Of a DNA stretch of 64,000 nucleotides, positions 35,671 through 43,710 are shown piece by piece. Under the pieces are notes generated by a model. It saw nothing but the letters and a program-made list of their open reading frames with translations, was not told the origin of the DNA and ran no database searches. Made by a program: the position numbers and the translations under genes. Numbering within the stretch: the first letter of the stretch is position 1; each line of letters begins with the position of its first letter. Source of the DNA: JAICMB01 sp035295125 (GTDB lineage: Bacteria; Acidobacteriota; Terriglobia; Bryobacterales; Bryobacteraceae); the NCBI GenBank assembly GCA_035295125.1, contig DATGJP010000075.1:1-64000 (forward strand), read 5' to 3'.

Positions 35671-37299
35671 TTATCGCGCTGTTCCCTCCATCGCAAGTAA
35701 CCGCAGGCGATAGACATGGATGTTTCGCGTATCCATGCTCAGTTGTCTACCCTGGTTACTTTGGTCTCCATTCAGCCTGGCGGTGACAACCCAATCCGGC
35801 CCCGCTTTCGAGACTTCTTCGATGCTGGCGATGCCTGCGATTTTGGAATCCGTGTCGGGGTCGCGGCTCATCTTCACGGTCAGGCCGGCGCCAATTACGA
35901 AGAACTCATTGGGCTGAGTTTCGATCAAGAGCATGCCTCCATCGTTGGCCAATAGTGCGCCGGTCGCCCAGTGACGCGCCAGCGATGCTTCGAAAAGGTA
36001 TCCTCCGAGCGCGACGGTTTGCGTGCCTCGCGGGCTGCTGGCATGGAGGACAATGCCTCGTGTGCGGCCTGAACTCTGCGCCGCGGGAAGCATGTCGTCG
36101 ATGCTGGCGAGTGCGGCGTAGACCTGCATCATTGCCGGTTCCGGATCGGTTCGGCTGGCCGGCGGGTGGAGACTTTCGATAGCGAAAGGGCAAAAGCCGA
36201 ATGCCTTGCCCGCGCCATAGGCGTAGAGTGCATTGAACGGAGCAGTGTCGATGCGCGCCTCGGGAATGAATATCGGATTCCCGTGAGTCTGGTATCGCTT
36301 AACCCAGTATTCGAATTCCGGCCAGTAAATATCGGGAGAGTAGAAATCGATGTCGGGCGCGAGGGCGCGGTAGACATCCAGGTAATAAGGATGCGGGCCG
36401 CCGCTGGGATATTCTCCGGGCCGTTCCATCGGTGAGGGGAGTTGCGCGTTCACATATAGAGGAAGCGGGTATTCCTTCTTGCCGGCCCGAGCCACTGTTT
36501 CGACATAGGATGCGTATGTCGAGGCCATGAAGACTTCATTGGCGGCATCTCCGAACACTTCATGCCACGTTGAGCCTCTGGGGTTGAAGTGCGCTGCCAG
36601 TTCAGGTGACAGTCCCGGTTGTAGGGCGGACAGTTTGTGGACGAGTTCCGGCGGGACCGGCCCATCGAACTGGTGATTCGACTCCGGTGACCGATCTCTT
36701 CCGGGGCCGAGATATCCGATTTCATTCTCGACTTGCACCATGAGGACGGTCTGCTGCTCCTGGTCGCTGTCGCGCAGATGGGCCAGGAGGGCCGCAAATG
36801 CCCGGCTGTCGAAGCGCATGGTCTCGGCGCCGAACGTGGAAAGGATTTCGAGGGGTGTGCCATGCGTCGACTGCGCGTGGGGAAAGCGCTTCGTATCCGC
36901 CTTGACCCAGGCCGGCGCATATTCGGAGAAGGCGTTTTTCCAGCTTCCAAACCAGAGGAGCACGAGGCGGAGATTCTGCTGGCGGGCGACGCCGATCCAA
37001 TGGTCCAGGATGGCGAAATCGAAAGTGCCTTCTTTGGGTTCTACCTGCTCCCAGGCGACGGGCATCAGGACGGTGTTGAGATGCATGCGGGCCAGGTCTG
37101 GAAGGATGGCGTCGGCTTGGGCGGAGGTGCCGGCAGACGAGTTGCCGAGTTCTCCGCCACGAATGAGAAAGGGCTTCCCGTGGAGGAGAAGTTGGCCCGT
37201 TTCAGGGTTGATGCGGGGCAAGTCGGCTCCGTGCAGTCGGGCGATGCCTAGGAACAGAGCGGACAGGATAGCGATCGGGCTGCGCACGATTCTCACCAA
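35671..37299 (-). CDS. secreted GH35-like glycoside hydrolase (DUF5597 type)
   Basis: A protein of up to 542 residues with a signal peptide (SPIAILSALFLGIARLHGAD). It has a TIM-barrel glycosidase core of the beta-galactosidase-like clan: HGKPFLIRGGELGNSSAGTS, LNTVLMPVAWEQVEPKEGTF, acid/base MVQVENEIG (about residue 190) and probable nucleophile IFIPEARID (about 335). A C-terminal beta domain typical of DUF5597 proteins follows. It would trim beta-galactosides of plant or microbial polysaccharide outside the cytoplasm. The start is uncertain: the first codon is TTG and a GTG follows immediately. It is convergent with the sigma-54 activator gene. Confidence 0.8.
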   Translation of the reverse strand: MVRIVRSPIAILSALFLGIARLHGADLPRINPETGQLLLHGKPFLIRGGELGNSSAGTSAQADAILPDLARMHLNTVLMPVAWEQVEPKEGTFDFAILDHWIGVARQQNLRLVLLWFGSWKNAFSEYAPAWVKADTKRFPHAQSTHGTPLEILSTFGAETMRFDSRAFAALLAHLRDSDQEQQTVLMVQVENEIGYLGPGRDRSPESNHQFDGPVPPELVHKLSALQPGLSPELAAHFNPRGSTWHEVFGDAANEVFMASTYASYVETVARAGKKEYPLPLYVNAQLPSPMERPGEYPSGGPHPYYLDVYRALAPDIDFYSPDIYWPEFEYWVKRYQTHGNPIFIPEARIDTAPFNALYAYGAGKAFGFCPFAIESLHPPASRTDPEPAMMQVYAALASIDDMLPAAQSSGRTRGIVLHASSPRGTQTVALGGYLFEASLARHWATGALLANDGGMLLIETQPNEFFVIGAGLTVKMSRDPDTDSKIAGIASIEEVSKAGPDWVVTARLNGDQSNQGRQLSMDTRNIHVYRLRLLAMEGTAR

Positions 37300-37330
37300 C
37301 CTACAGCGTAATCGCTGCGGTGCCGGTCCA

Positions 37331-37360
37331 TTGACTTTATGGAAGAAAGTACTCTATACT
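37331..37360 (+). promoter_or_regulatory. sigma-70 promoter of creD
   Basis: TTGACT (37331-37336) and TATACT (37355-37360) are separated by 18 bp. Transcription should begin near 37367, two bases before the ATG at 37369. This rules out the longer reading frame starting between the two boxes and predicts a leaderless mRNA. Confidence 0.7.
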
Positions 37361-37368
37361 GCGGTTGC

Positions 37369-38751
37369 ATGCAAGAGCTGAGTGCGCAGAGCAGAATCAA
37401 CTCGCGTTCCATGGGTGTGAAGCTGATCGTGGTCTGTGGGTTGGCTGGTTTGATGGCAATTCCGGGTTTGTTCGTCGGGGAGTTGGTCGAGGATCGAACC
37501 CACCGCGCTGCCGACGTGGTTCGGCAGATCACGGAATACGCCGGGGGACCGCAGACTTTTCTGGGACCCACACTTGCGATTCCCTTAAAGACAGCGAAGC
37601 CTTCAGATAAGCGGGAGACATACCTGGTGTTCCCGACAGCCGCTTCGGCTGTTGTCAAAACTGTTACTGAGGAACGGCGCCGGTCGCTCTTCAAGGTCCC
37701 GGTATTCCAGGCGGATGTGCAACTCGATGCGGCGTTCGATTTGACCGGAATCCCGTCCGCAAAGCCGCCTAACACTGAGCTGGACTGGGATCAAGCGGAG
37801 ATTGTCGTTGGCGTCAGCCATGTCCGTGGCGCGTTGGCGGATGCTGTTCTGACGTCGGGTGCGAACACGATGACGCTCGTTCCGGCGGCGACTGCCCCAG
37901 ACATAACGATCGGTGGCGACCAGAGTGGACGTCTGATACTGACGCTTCTGGGAGCCCGGGCTGAGACGTTTGCGAAGCCGAACGCACGATTCAGTGTGAG
38001 CTCAACGATGCGGTTCTCCGGTGCCCAGCGGATTGCGGTACTCTCCTACGGCAAAAGGACGCGGATGTCCGCACAGGGCGATTGGCCCAGTCCAGGATTC
38101 GACGGTGGGTTTCTTCCCGTGCGCCGGACCTTGACCGGGAACGCCTTCCGCGCGGAGTGGGAGGTGCCGTTCATCGCGCGCGGTGTCAGAGCCGAGGGTC
38201 CGGCCGATTCTTTTGCAGGGTTGGAGGCGACCGCGCTGGGTACCTCGTTCGTGGAGGTTGCGGATCCTTATCAATCGGTGCAGCGGTCGCAGAAGTATGA
38301 ACTTCTTTTTGTGGGGCTCATCTTTCTGTCGTATTTCGTATTTGAGGTTGTCACTGGGAAGCGGGTTCACCCCGCACAGTACATTCTGGTGGGGATCGCG
38401 CAGATCATCTTCTACCTGCTGCTGTTGTCGCTCGCCGAGAGGATTGGCTTCGATTGGGGCTTTCTGGTAGCGGGTTGCGCTACGGTGGGTTTGCTCTCGG
38501 CCAACGCCGGTTGGGTGTTTTCGAGCCGTGCCCAGGCGGCTAAGGCGCTGGGTGCTTTCTCTTTGCTCTATGTACTGATTTATCTGTTGTTGCGCGTTGA
38601 GGATAATGCGCTGCTGGTGGGAGCCGTGGCGAGTTTCCTGGCGGTGGCGGTTGCGATGTATTTGACGCGGAGGATCGATTGGTACAGCCCGTTTGGGGTT
38701 GGGACGTCTTCCGAAGGGCGGAGGCTCACCGGATCCACGGATGAGCGATGA
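37369..38751 (+). CDS. creD: CreD-like inner-membrane protein
   Basis: A 460-residue CreD-family protein. One N-terminal membrane helix (LIVVCGLAGLMAIPGLFVGE) leads to a large periplasmic region with the family block YAGGPQTFLGPTLAIPL (about 52-68). Four or more C-terminal helices follow (LLFVGLIFLSYFVFEVVTGK, HPAQYILVGIAQIIFYLLLL and FDWGFLVAGCATVGLLSANA). In enterobacteria creD belongs to the CreBC envelope-stress regulon, but no creBC genes are adjacent here. It is divergent from the GH35 gene, with only 69 bp between start codons. Confidence 0.85.
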   Translation: MQELSAQSRINSRSMGVKLIVVCGLAGLMAIPGLFVGELVEDRTHRAADVVRQITEYAGGPQTFLGPTLAIPLKTAKPSDKRETYLVFPTAASAVVKTVTEERRRSLFKVPVFQADVQLDAAFDLTGIPSAKPPNTELDWDQAEIVVGVSHVRGALADAVLTSGANTMTLVPAATAPDITIGGDQSGRLILTLLGARAETFAKPNARFSVSSTMRFSGAQRIAVLSYGKRTRMSAQGDWPSPGFDGGFLPVRRTLTGNAFRAEWEVPFIARGVRAEGPADSFAGLEATALGTSFVEVADPYQSVQRSQKYELLFVGLIFLSYFVFEVVTGKRVHPAQYILVGIAQIIFYLLLLSLAERIGFDWGFLVAGCATVGLLSANAGWVFSSRAQAAKALGAFSLLYVLIYLLLRVEDNALLVGAVASFLAVAVAMYLTRRIDWYSPFGVGTSSEGRRLTGSTDER

Positions 38752-38870
38752 GCACTTGGGTCGGCCAACTTCGGGCGCTCCTCCTCATCGACGATCCGTG
38801 AGACCAGGACTCTCCCCGACACGCTCACCGCAGGGTGAATGCTGGCGATACTCTTTCAACTCGCCCAACG

Positions 38871-38989
38871 AAGAGGAGCGAGGAGCGTTGCCACTCCTCT
38901 TTAGGCGTCAGGAATCCGGTTCACACGCAGCCTAGCGTGGCTTGCGGCTGCCAGCGCTAGGAATGATGAGCACTGCAAGCTTCGCTTGC
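38871..38989. terminator. hairpins between convergent creD and pnp
   Basis: Two hairpins lie in the 261-bp convergent intergenic region. AAGAGGAG (38871-38878) pairs with CTCCTCTT (38894-38901), followed by only a short T run. GCAAGC-TTC-GCTTGC (38975-38989) is perfect with a 3-nt loop. Either could act as a bidirectional transcript end. No gene is seen in the rest of the region. Confidence 0.45.
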
Positions 38990-39012
38990 CGAGGGGCAGC
39001 CTCATGGCTGCG

Positions 39013-41127
39013 TTACTCGGGTTTGCCGGTCTTCAGCTTTTCGCGCTGTTCGCGCAAAACGGCTTTGCGGCTGAGCTTGATCTTGTTGCCTTCGAGCGCC
39101 AGAACCTTCACGAGGATCTGATCGCCTTCTTTCAACTCGTCGCGCACGTTCTTGATGCGGTTTTCGGAGATCTCGCTGATGTGAAGGAGACCGTCGGTGC
39201 CGGGGAAGATCTCGACAAAGGCGCCGAAATCGGCCAGACGGACCACCTTCCCGAGATAGGTCTTGCCCACCTCGGCTACTGCCGCGATATCGGTGACGCG
39301 CTGGATCGCCTTCTTCGCCGACTCGCCGTCGGAGGAGAAGATGTGCACCGTGCCGTCATCGTCCACGTCGATCTTCACGCCGGTTTCATCGACGATGCTG
39401 CGAATCATCTTGCCGCCGGGGCCGATCAGTTCGCGAATCTTGTCGGTCGGGATGGTCAGCGTGTAGATGCGCGGAGCATGCTGCGACATTTCTTTGCGCG
39501 GGGTGGCGATCACGGCATTCATCTTGTCCAGGATGAAGAGCCGCGCGCGGCGCGCCTGCTCCAGGGCTTCGCGCATAATCGCGCTCGTGACGTTGGGGAC
39601 CTTGATGTCCATCTGCAGACCCGTGATGCCAGTCTGCGAGCCGGCGACTTTGAAGTCCATATCGCCGTAATGGTCCTCAGCGCCCGCAATGTCGGTCAGA
39701 ATGGCGTAGGCATCGCCTTCCTTGACGAGACCCATGGCGATTCCAGCGATAGGAGTCTCTATCGGTACGCCCGCGTCCATTAACGCCAGGGTTGCGCCGC
39801 ACACGGTAGCCATCGAACTGGAACCGTTCGACTCCATGATGTCGCTGACTACGCGGAGCGTATAGGGGAAGATCTTCTCGTCTGGAAGAACCGGTGCGAT
39901 GGAACGCTCGGCCAGCGCGCCGTGGCCGATTTCGCGGCGGCCGGGACCACGCATGAAGCCGACTTCGCCGACGCTGAACGGCGGGAAATTATAATGCAGC
40001 ATGAAACGCTTGGAGGTTTCGCTCGGGTCGAACATCTCAATGCGCTGCTGATCTTCCTTCGTGCCGAGGGTACAGGTGACCAGGGCTTGTGTTTCGCCGC
40101 GAGTGAACAGCGCTGAACCGTGAGTGCGGGGAAGGACGCCGACTTCGACGTCGATGTTGCGGATTTCATCGAACGCGCGCCCGTCGGGACGGCGGCGGTC
40201 TTTGAGCATCTGATCACGGAAGATGCGTTCTTTCAAACGGTCGAAGAGGTCGCCGGCCTCGTCCTGCCGGTCCTCATCCTCTTCGTAAGGCTCCAGAGCC
40301 GTTTCCTTGGCCTTATCCACCCGGCTATAGCTTTCGAGCTTGGGGTATTTCTTGGTGTCGAGCGCGTCGGTGAGCTCGGCGCGAACCGCGGCTTCGATCT
40401 TGTTGTAGAGTTCCTGGTTAATTTGTGGAGGCGTGTACTCCCATTTCGGCTTGCCCACCAAACCAACGAGTTTGCGAATCGCCGCTACGACTTTCTTGCA
40501 GCATTCGTGGCCAAAGTCGATGGCGCCGACCACTTCTTCCTCGGTGGCCTGTTCCGCGCCGGCTTCGACCATAACGATGCCGTCGTCGGTACCCGCCACG
40601 ACGATGCCGAGCTTCGATTCCTTGGAGTGGCTGTATCCGGGGTTCGCCGTGTACTTGCCATCGAGCATAGCGACGCGCACCGCGCCGAGGATGTGGTGGA
40701 AGGGAATATCGGAAATCGCCAGTGCGGCGGCAGCGCCAATCATGGCGAGTGTACTGGGATCGCGCTCAGGGTCGGCGGACAACACCATCGCAATCACCTG
40801 AGTTTCGTTCATGAACCCTTCAGGGAAAAGCGGCCGGATGGGCCGATCGATGAGCCGGCTGGTGAGGATCTCCTTTTCGGTGGGCCGGCCTTCGCGTTTT
40901 ACGAATCCGCCCGGGAATTTCCCGGCCGCGTAAGTGTATTCGCGGTAGTCCACGGTGAGGGGGAAGAAACTTGCAGTGGGTTTGGGCTGCGGGGCGGCGC
41001 AGGCCGTGGCGAGAACCACGGAGTCGCCGGAGCGAACGATAACGGCACCGTTCGCTTGCTTTGCAATCTTGCCTGTCTCCAGGGTAATAATCTGACCATC
41101 AAGGTCTATTTCAACTGTGTGTACCAT
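39013..41127 (-). CDS. pnp: polyribonucleotide nucleotidyltransferase (PNPase)
   Basis: A 704-residue 3'-5' exoribonuclease that forms a trimer and the degradosome core. Two RNase PH domains are visible (first from residue 10; second with RTHGSALFTRGETQALVTCT and GPGRREIGHGALAERSI). A KH domain follows (IRELIGPGGKMIRSIVDETG, about 560), then an S1 domain (GKVVRLADFGAFVEIFPGTD, about 635). The ATG is preceded by AAAGGA. It lies 125 nt downstream of rpsO in the conserved rpsO-pnp order. Confidence 0.97.
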   Translation of the reverse strand: MVHTVEIDLDGQIITLETGKIAKQANGAVIVRSGDSVVLATACAAPQPKPTASFFPLTVDYREYTYAAGKFPGGFVKREGRPTEKEILTSRLIDRPIRPLFPEGFMNETQVIAMVLSADPERDPSTLAMIGAAAALAISDIPFHHILGAVRVAMLDGKYTANPGYSHSKESKLGIVVAGTDDGIVMVEAGAEQATEEEVVGAIDFGHECCKKVVAAIRKLVGLVGKPKWEYTPPQINQELYNKIEAAVRAELTDALDTKKYPKLESYSRVDKAKETALEPYEEDEDRQDEAGDLFDRLKERIFRDQMLKDRRRPDGRAFDEIRNIDVEVGVLPRTHGSALFTRGETQALVTCTLGTKEDQQRIEMFDPSETSKRFMLHYNFPPFSVGEVGFMRGPGRREIGHGALAERSIAPVLPDEKIFPYTLRVVSDIMESNGSSSMATVCGATLALMDAGVPIETPIAGIAMGLVKEGDAYAILTDIAGAEDHYGDMDFKVAGSQTGITGLQMDIKVPNVTSAIMREALEQARRARLFILDKMNAVIATPRKEMSQHAPRIYTLTIPTDKIRELIGPGGKMIRSIVDETGVKIDVDDDGTVHIFSSDGESAKKAIQRVTDIAAVAEVGKTYLGKVVRLADFGAFVEIFPGTDGLLHISEISENRIKNVRDELKEGDQILVKVLALEGNKIKLSRKAVLREQREKLKTGKPE

Positions 41128-41215
41128 CTAATCTGTCCTTTAGTCAGGCGCGCCTCGGCGTTGGCCTGCAAGCAGATTAAGAGGAGACCGGAGTGAAATA
41201 CTTTGGGAAGGGGCG

Positions 41216-41235
41216 CACCCGCAGCAACGCGGGTG
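41216..41235 (-). promoter_or_regulatory. rpsO-pnp intergenic hairpin
   Basis: A perfect 7-bp stem (CACCCGC 41216-41222, GCGGGTG 41229-41235) with a 6-nt loop lies just downstream of rpsO and upstream of pnp. No T run follows on the minus strand. It fits an RNA processing or attenuation structure, as known from the E. coli rpsO-pnp leader where RNase III cuts, but the target is inferred. Confidence 0.5.
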
Positions 41236-41252
41236 TTCCTGACGGCCGGGGC

Positions 41253-41522
41253 TTAGTGACGGATGCCCAAGCTCTGAATCAGGGTTTTGTACCTTTCCGG
41301 ATTATGGCTTTTCAGGTATTTCAGAAGGCGACGCCGCCGGGCAACCATCGACAACAGACCCCTGCGGGAATGATGGTCCTTCTTGTGAGTCTTGAAATGA
41401 TCGTTGAGGTCGGCAATCCGCTTACTCAAAATCGCTACCTGAACTTCTGGCGACCCGGTGTCAGTCTTGTGGGTCTTGTACTTGGAGATAACGCTCTTCT
41501 TAACATCAGCCGCCAGTGCCAT
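41253..41522 (-). CDS. rpsO: 30S ribosomal protein S15
   Basis: An 89-residue S15, full length. Diagnostic segments are YKTHKTDTGSPEVQVAILSK, LNDHFKTHKKDHHSRRGLLS and ARRRRLLKYLKSHNPERYKT. It binds 16S rRNA helices early in 30S assembly and in many bacteria represses its own mRNA. GAGGAG lies upstream of the ATG. pnp follows downstream. Confidence 0.98.
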   Translation of the reverse strand: MALAADVKKSVISKYKTHKTDTGSPEVQVAILSKRIADLNDHFKTHKKDHHSRRGLLSMVARRRRLLKYLKSHNPERYKTLIQSLGIRH

Positions 41523-41642
41523 TATCGAATAGATACTCCTCGTCTTACCTTAATCTCTTTTATACTCTGCTAGGATAACACAGTGTTGCAAGCGCGTTAA
41601 CAGGTCTCACGGCTGTACCCTGGAGGCCTCCGGATTCGTCCA

Positions 41643-43043
41643 ATGTCCAGATTGCGAAGGCTACTTGTAGCGCTGCTGGCCGTGTCGCCGGCCATTGTGG
41701 CACAGATTCCGGGCCAGTATCCACCCGGCTATCCTCCTGGTCCGTACCCACCAGGCGGAGGTGGAACCGGGCCTGGCATCCCGATGCCGCGCCGTTCTAA
41801 GACTTCCAGTACGTCGGAAAAGTCGGTTGCGACGCAAACGATCACTGGGATCGTACACACGGTTGACCCCAAACAGCTCGAGATAGAAGCGGACGATCAG
41901 CGGATGATCGATTTCGTGATTAACGACAAGACGGTGAAACCGGAGAAGCCGCTCGGGGTGGGGGACAAGGTCGATATCGAAACCAGCCAGGATGAGAAGG
42001 GGCTGTACATCGCGATCAACATCCGGCTGCTGAAGGCTGCTTCGAGGGCTCCCGTGGAGGGAGCGGCGGGAGCGACCGCCGGCACGGCGAAAGAGGAGCC
42101 GGAGGGAAATTACCGCCCTACAGTGATGAAGCCTGGGCCTGCAAAGGATGGAGATGACGATGCTCCGCCTACCTTGAAGCATGGCAGGCCCGCCGCGCGC
42201 AAGGCATCGGGGGTAGTCGAGGACGACGGGCCGCAGGCGGCGCCCGCAGCCTCTACGGCATCCGCGCCGGTGACCAGCGCCAGTTCTGCCGAACCTAGAA
42301 CTGCGGAGCCGGCCGCTCCGCCCACGCCGCCCACTCCGTCGCCATCGAGCGACAACCGTTATGAGCTGGTCGCGAAGGCGAGGGCTGCTTCCACGAACTT
42401 CCTGGAGGGGCTGCCGAATTTCTTATGCCAGCAGTTCACGACGCGCTACGTCGGCGAGGGTCATCCGATCCAGTGGCAGGCGCAGGACGTCGTTTCCGCG
42501 GAAGTGATCTACGAAGGCGGAAAGGAACGGTACGACAAGATCGCGATTAATGGCAAGGCCGTGAAGAAGAACGTCGAAGAGACGGGGGCCTGGTCGACCG
42601 GGGAATTCGGCACCGTCCTGGACGACCTGTTTTCGCCGGCGACAGCCGCGGAGTTCAAGCTGGTGGGCAGCCGGACGGTCGCGCGTCAGGACACCATGCT
42701 TTTCAACTTCACGGTGGACCATCCGCACTCGCATTGGCACGTTCAGGTGCCGGGGCAATCCATTTTTCCGGCTTACAAAGGGTCGGTCTGGATCGCGAAA
42801 GAGAGCGGCCGGGCTTTACGGATCGAGATGCAGGCGGTGCAGATTCCCAAGGAATTTCCGGAAGACACGGTGGAGATGGCGATCGATTACGACTTCGTCA
42901 ATTTCGAAACGCTCAAGTTTTTGCTGCCGGTAAAGGCGGAGATTCTGAGCTGCATTCGGGGATCCAATGAATGTGACCGGAACGTGATCGAGTTTCGGAA
43001 TTACCACAAGTACACTGGCGAATCGAACATCACTTTTAAATAG
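41643..43043 (+). CDS. secreted low-complexity protein with C-terminal beta domain
   Basis: A 466-residue exported protein. After the signal peptide (RLLVALLAVSPAIVAQ) comes a Pro/Gly/Tyr-rich stretch (QYPPGYPPGPYPPGG). An OB-like segment follows (TITGIVHTVDPKQLEIEADD), then about 90 residues of Ala/Pro/Ser linker. The C-terminal domain (about 238-466) is folded-looking, with Trp, Cys and long strands such as FAVDHPHSHW-like FTVDHPHSHWHVQVPGQSIF and GSVWIAKESGRALRIEMQAV. The function is unknown; similar domains are common in Acidobacteriota. Its last 8 nt overlap the convergent dinB gene. Confidence 0.6.
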   Translation: MSRLRRLLVALLAVSPAIVAQIPGQYPPGYPPGPYPPGGGGTGPGIPMPRRSKTSSTSEKSVATQTITGIVHTVDPKQLEIEADDQRMIDFVINDKTVKPEKPLGVGDKVDIETSQDEKGLYIAINIRLLKAASRAPVEGAAGATAGTAKEEPEGNYRPTVMKPGPAKDGDDDAPPTLKHGRPAARKASGVVEDDGPQAAPAASTASAPVTSASSAEPRTAEPAAPPTPPTPSPSSDNRYELVAKARAASTNFLEGLPNFLCQQFTTRYVGEGHPIQWQAQDVVSAEVIYEGGKERYDKIAINGKAVKKNVEETGAWSTGEFGTVLDDLFSPATAAEFKLVGSRTVARQDTMLFNFTVDHPHSHWHVQVPGQSIFPAYKGSVWIAKESGRALRIEMQAVQIPKEFPEDTVEMAIDYDFVNFETLKFLLPVKAEILSCIRGSNECDRNVIEFRNYHKYTGESNITFK

Positions 43044-43482
43044 GTTCGACGATGTGGTTGACGTGATGATCGAGGTGCCTGAGATAGTCGTCAATCAGGA
43101 AGCGTAGGGTGACGGGTTCGTTGGAGCCGACGCGGCAGGACGCCTCCATAGCCGAATCGGGTATGCCTTCGACGACGTGCGCCAACCAATGGTTCCGCAT
43201 TCTCCACTGATCCAGCAAGTCGCGCCAGTGCAGGTCGTGGTAGCGATGCAGGTCCACCCAGCCTCGTTGATTGTAGGTTGGGCCGGTGTATTCGCCGTTG
43301 ACGGCTGCAAAGACGAATCGGAGATGGTTGTTTGCGGCGGAATCGAGAAGATGGCCGAGTTCTTCCTTGCGGTTCTTCCAGCCGGGCGTGCGGGGCTCGG
43401 AGGCTTGTTCTTCGGTGATTGAGGTTAGTTTTTGATCGGCCGCGTCGATCCGGTTGCGGAAATGACTCCCTGAAGATTGCAT
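43036..43482 (-). CDS. DinB-family four-helix protein
   Basis: A 148-residue DinB/YfiT-like putative metal-dependent hydrolase or thiol transferase. Three histidine ligands fit the family: GHLLDSAANNH in helix 2, with DDYLRHLDHHVNHI near the C-terminus. The Trp-rich middle (RYHDLHWRDLLDQWRMRNHW) is typical. No ribosome binding site precedes the ATG at 43482. Instead TATCAT (43489-43494) lies exactly 6 bp upstream, so the mRNA may be leaderless. Confidence 0.82.
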   Translation of the reverse strand: MQSSGSHFRNRIDAADQKLTSITEEQASEPRTPGWKNRKEELGHLLDSAANNHLRFVFAAVNGEYTGPTYNQRGWVDLHRYHDLHWRDLLDQWRMRNHWLAHVVEGIPDSAMEASCRVGSNEPVTLRFLIDDYLRHLDHHVNHIVEPI

Positions 43483-43507
43483 ATGGCGATGATACCCGCT
43501 TTGTGAC

Positions 43508-43708
43508 GCGGGATGGCATCCTGCCGCCGGTTGGCTCCCGGCGAAAAAAGCGGCTTAACAACCCGCTGCACGGTCAAAAAACTCCACATCGAGCAGGCTC
43601 TGGAAGGGTTCAACTTCACCGGGAACACGCAGGCGAAACCGCCTGCGGCACCTTGGCTTGTATCCACTTTCGTGGATTAGCGCTCCATGGCGACAGGTTA
43701 CAAACCTG
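43508..43708. repeat. repeat cluster, families C and A
   Basis: Contains a worn family C unit (GGATGGCATCCTGCCGCCGG, then AGCGGCTTAACAACCCGCT around 43549-43567), a family A hairpin (GCAGGC 43629-43634, loop GAAACC, GCCTGC 43641-43646) and a short family C hairpin (CAGGTT 43694-43699, loop ACA, AACCTG 43703-43708). The last one ends 2 bp before the kinase stop codon. Small open frames here only translate the repeat. Confidence 0.7.
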
Positions 43709-43710
43709 CC

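Noticed and set aside
38693..38935. 80-codon plus-strand frame after creD
   Set aside because: It overlaps the creD end in another frame, has no ribosome binding site, and spans the hairpin region.
43425..43667. Small minus-strand frames encoding GGFAC- or PPFSP-type peptides (also at 2223, 3818, 45748)
   Set aside because: They simply translate the family A and C palindromes; similarity between them reflects the repeats, not protein homology.
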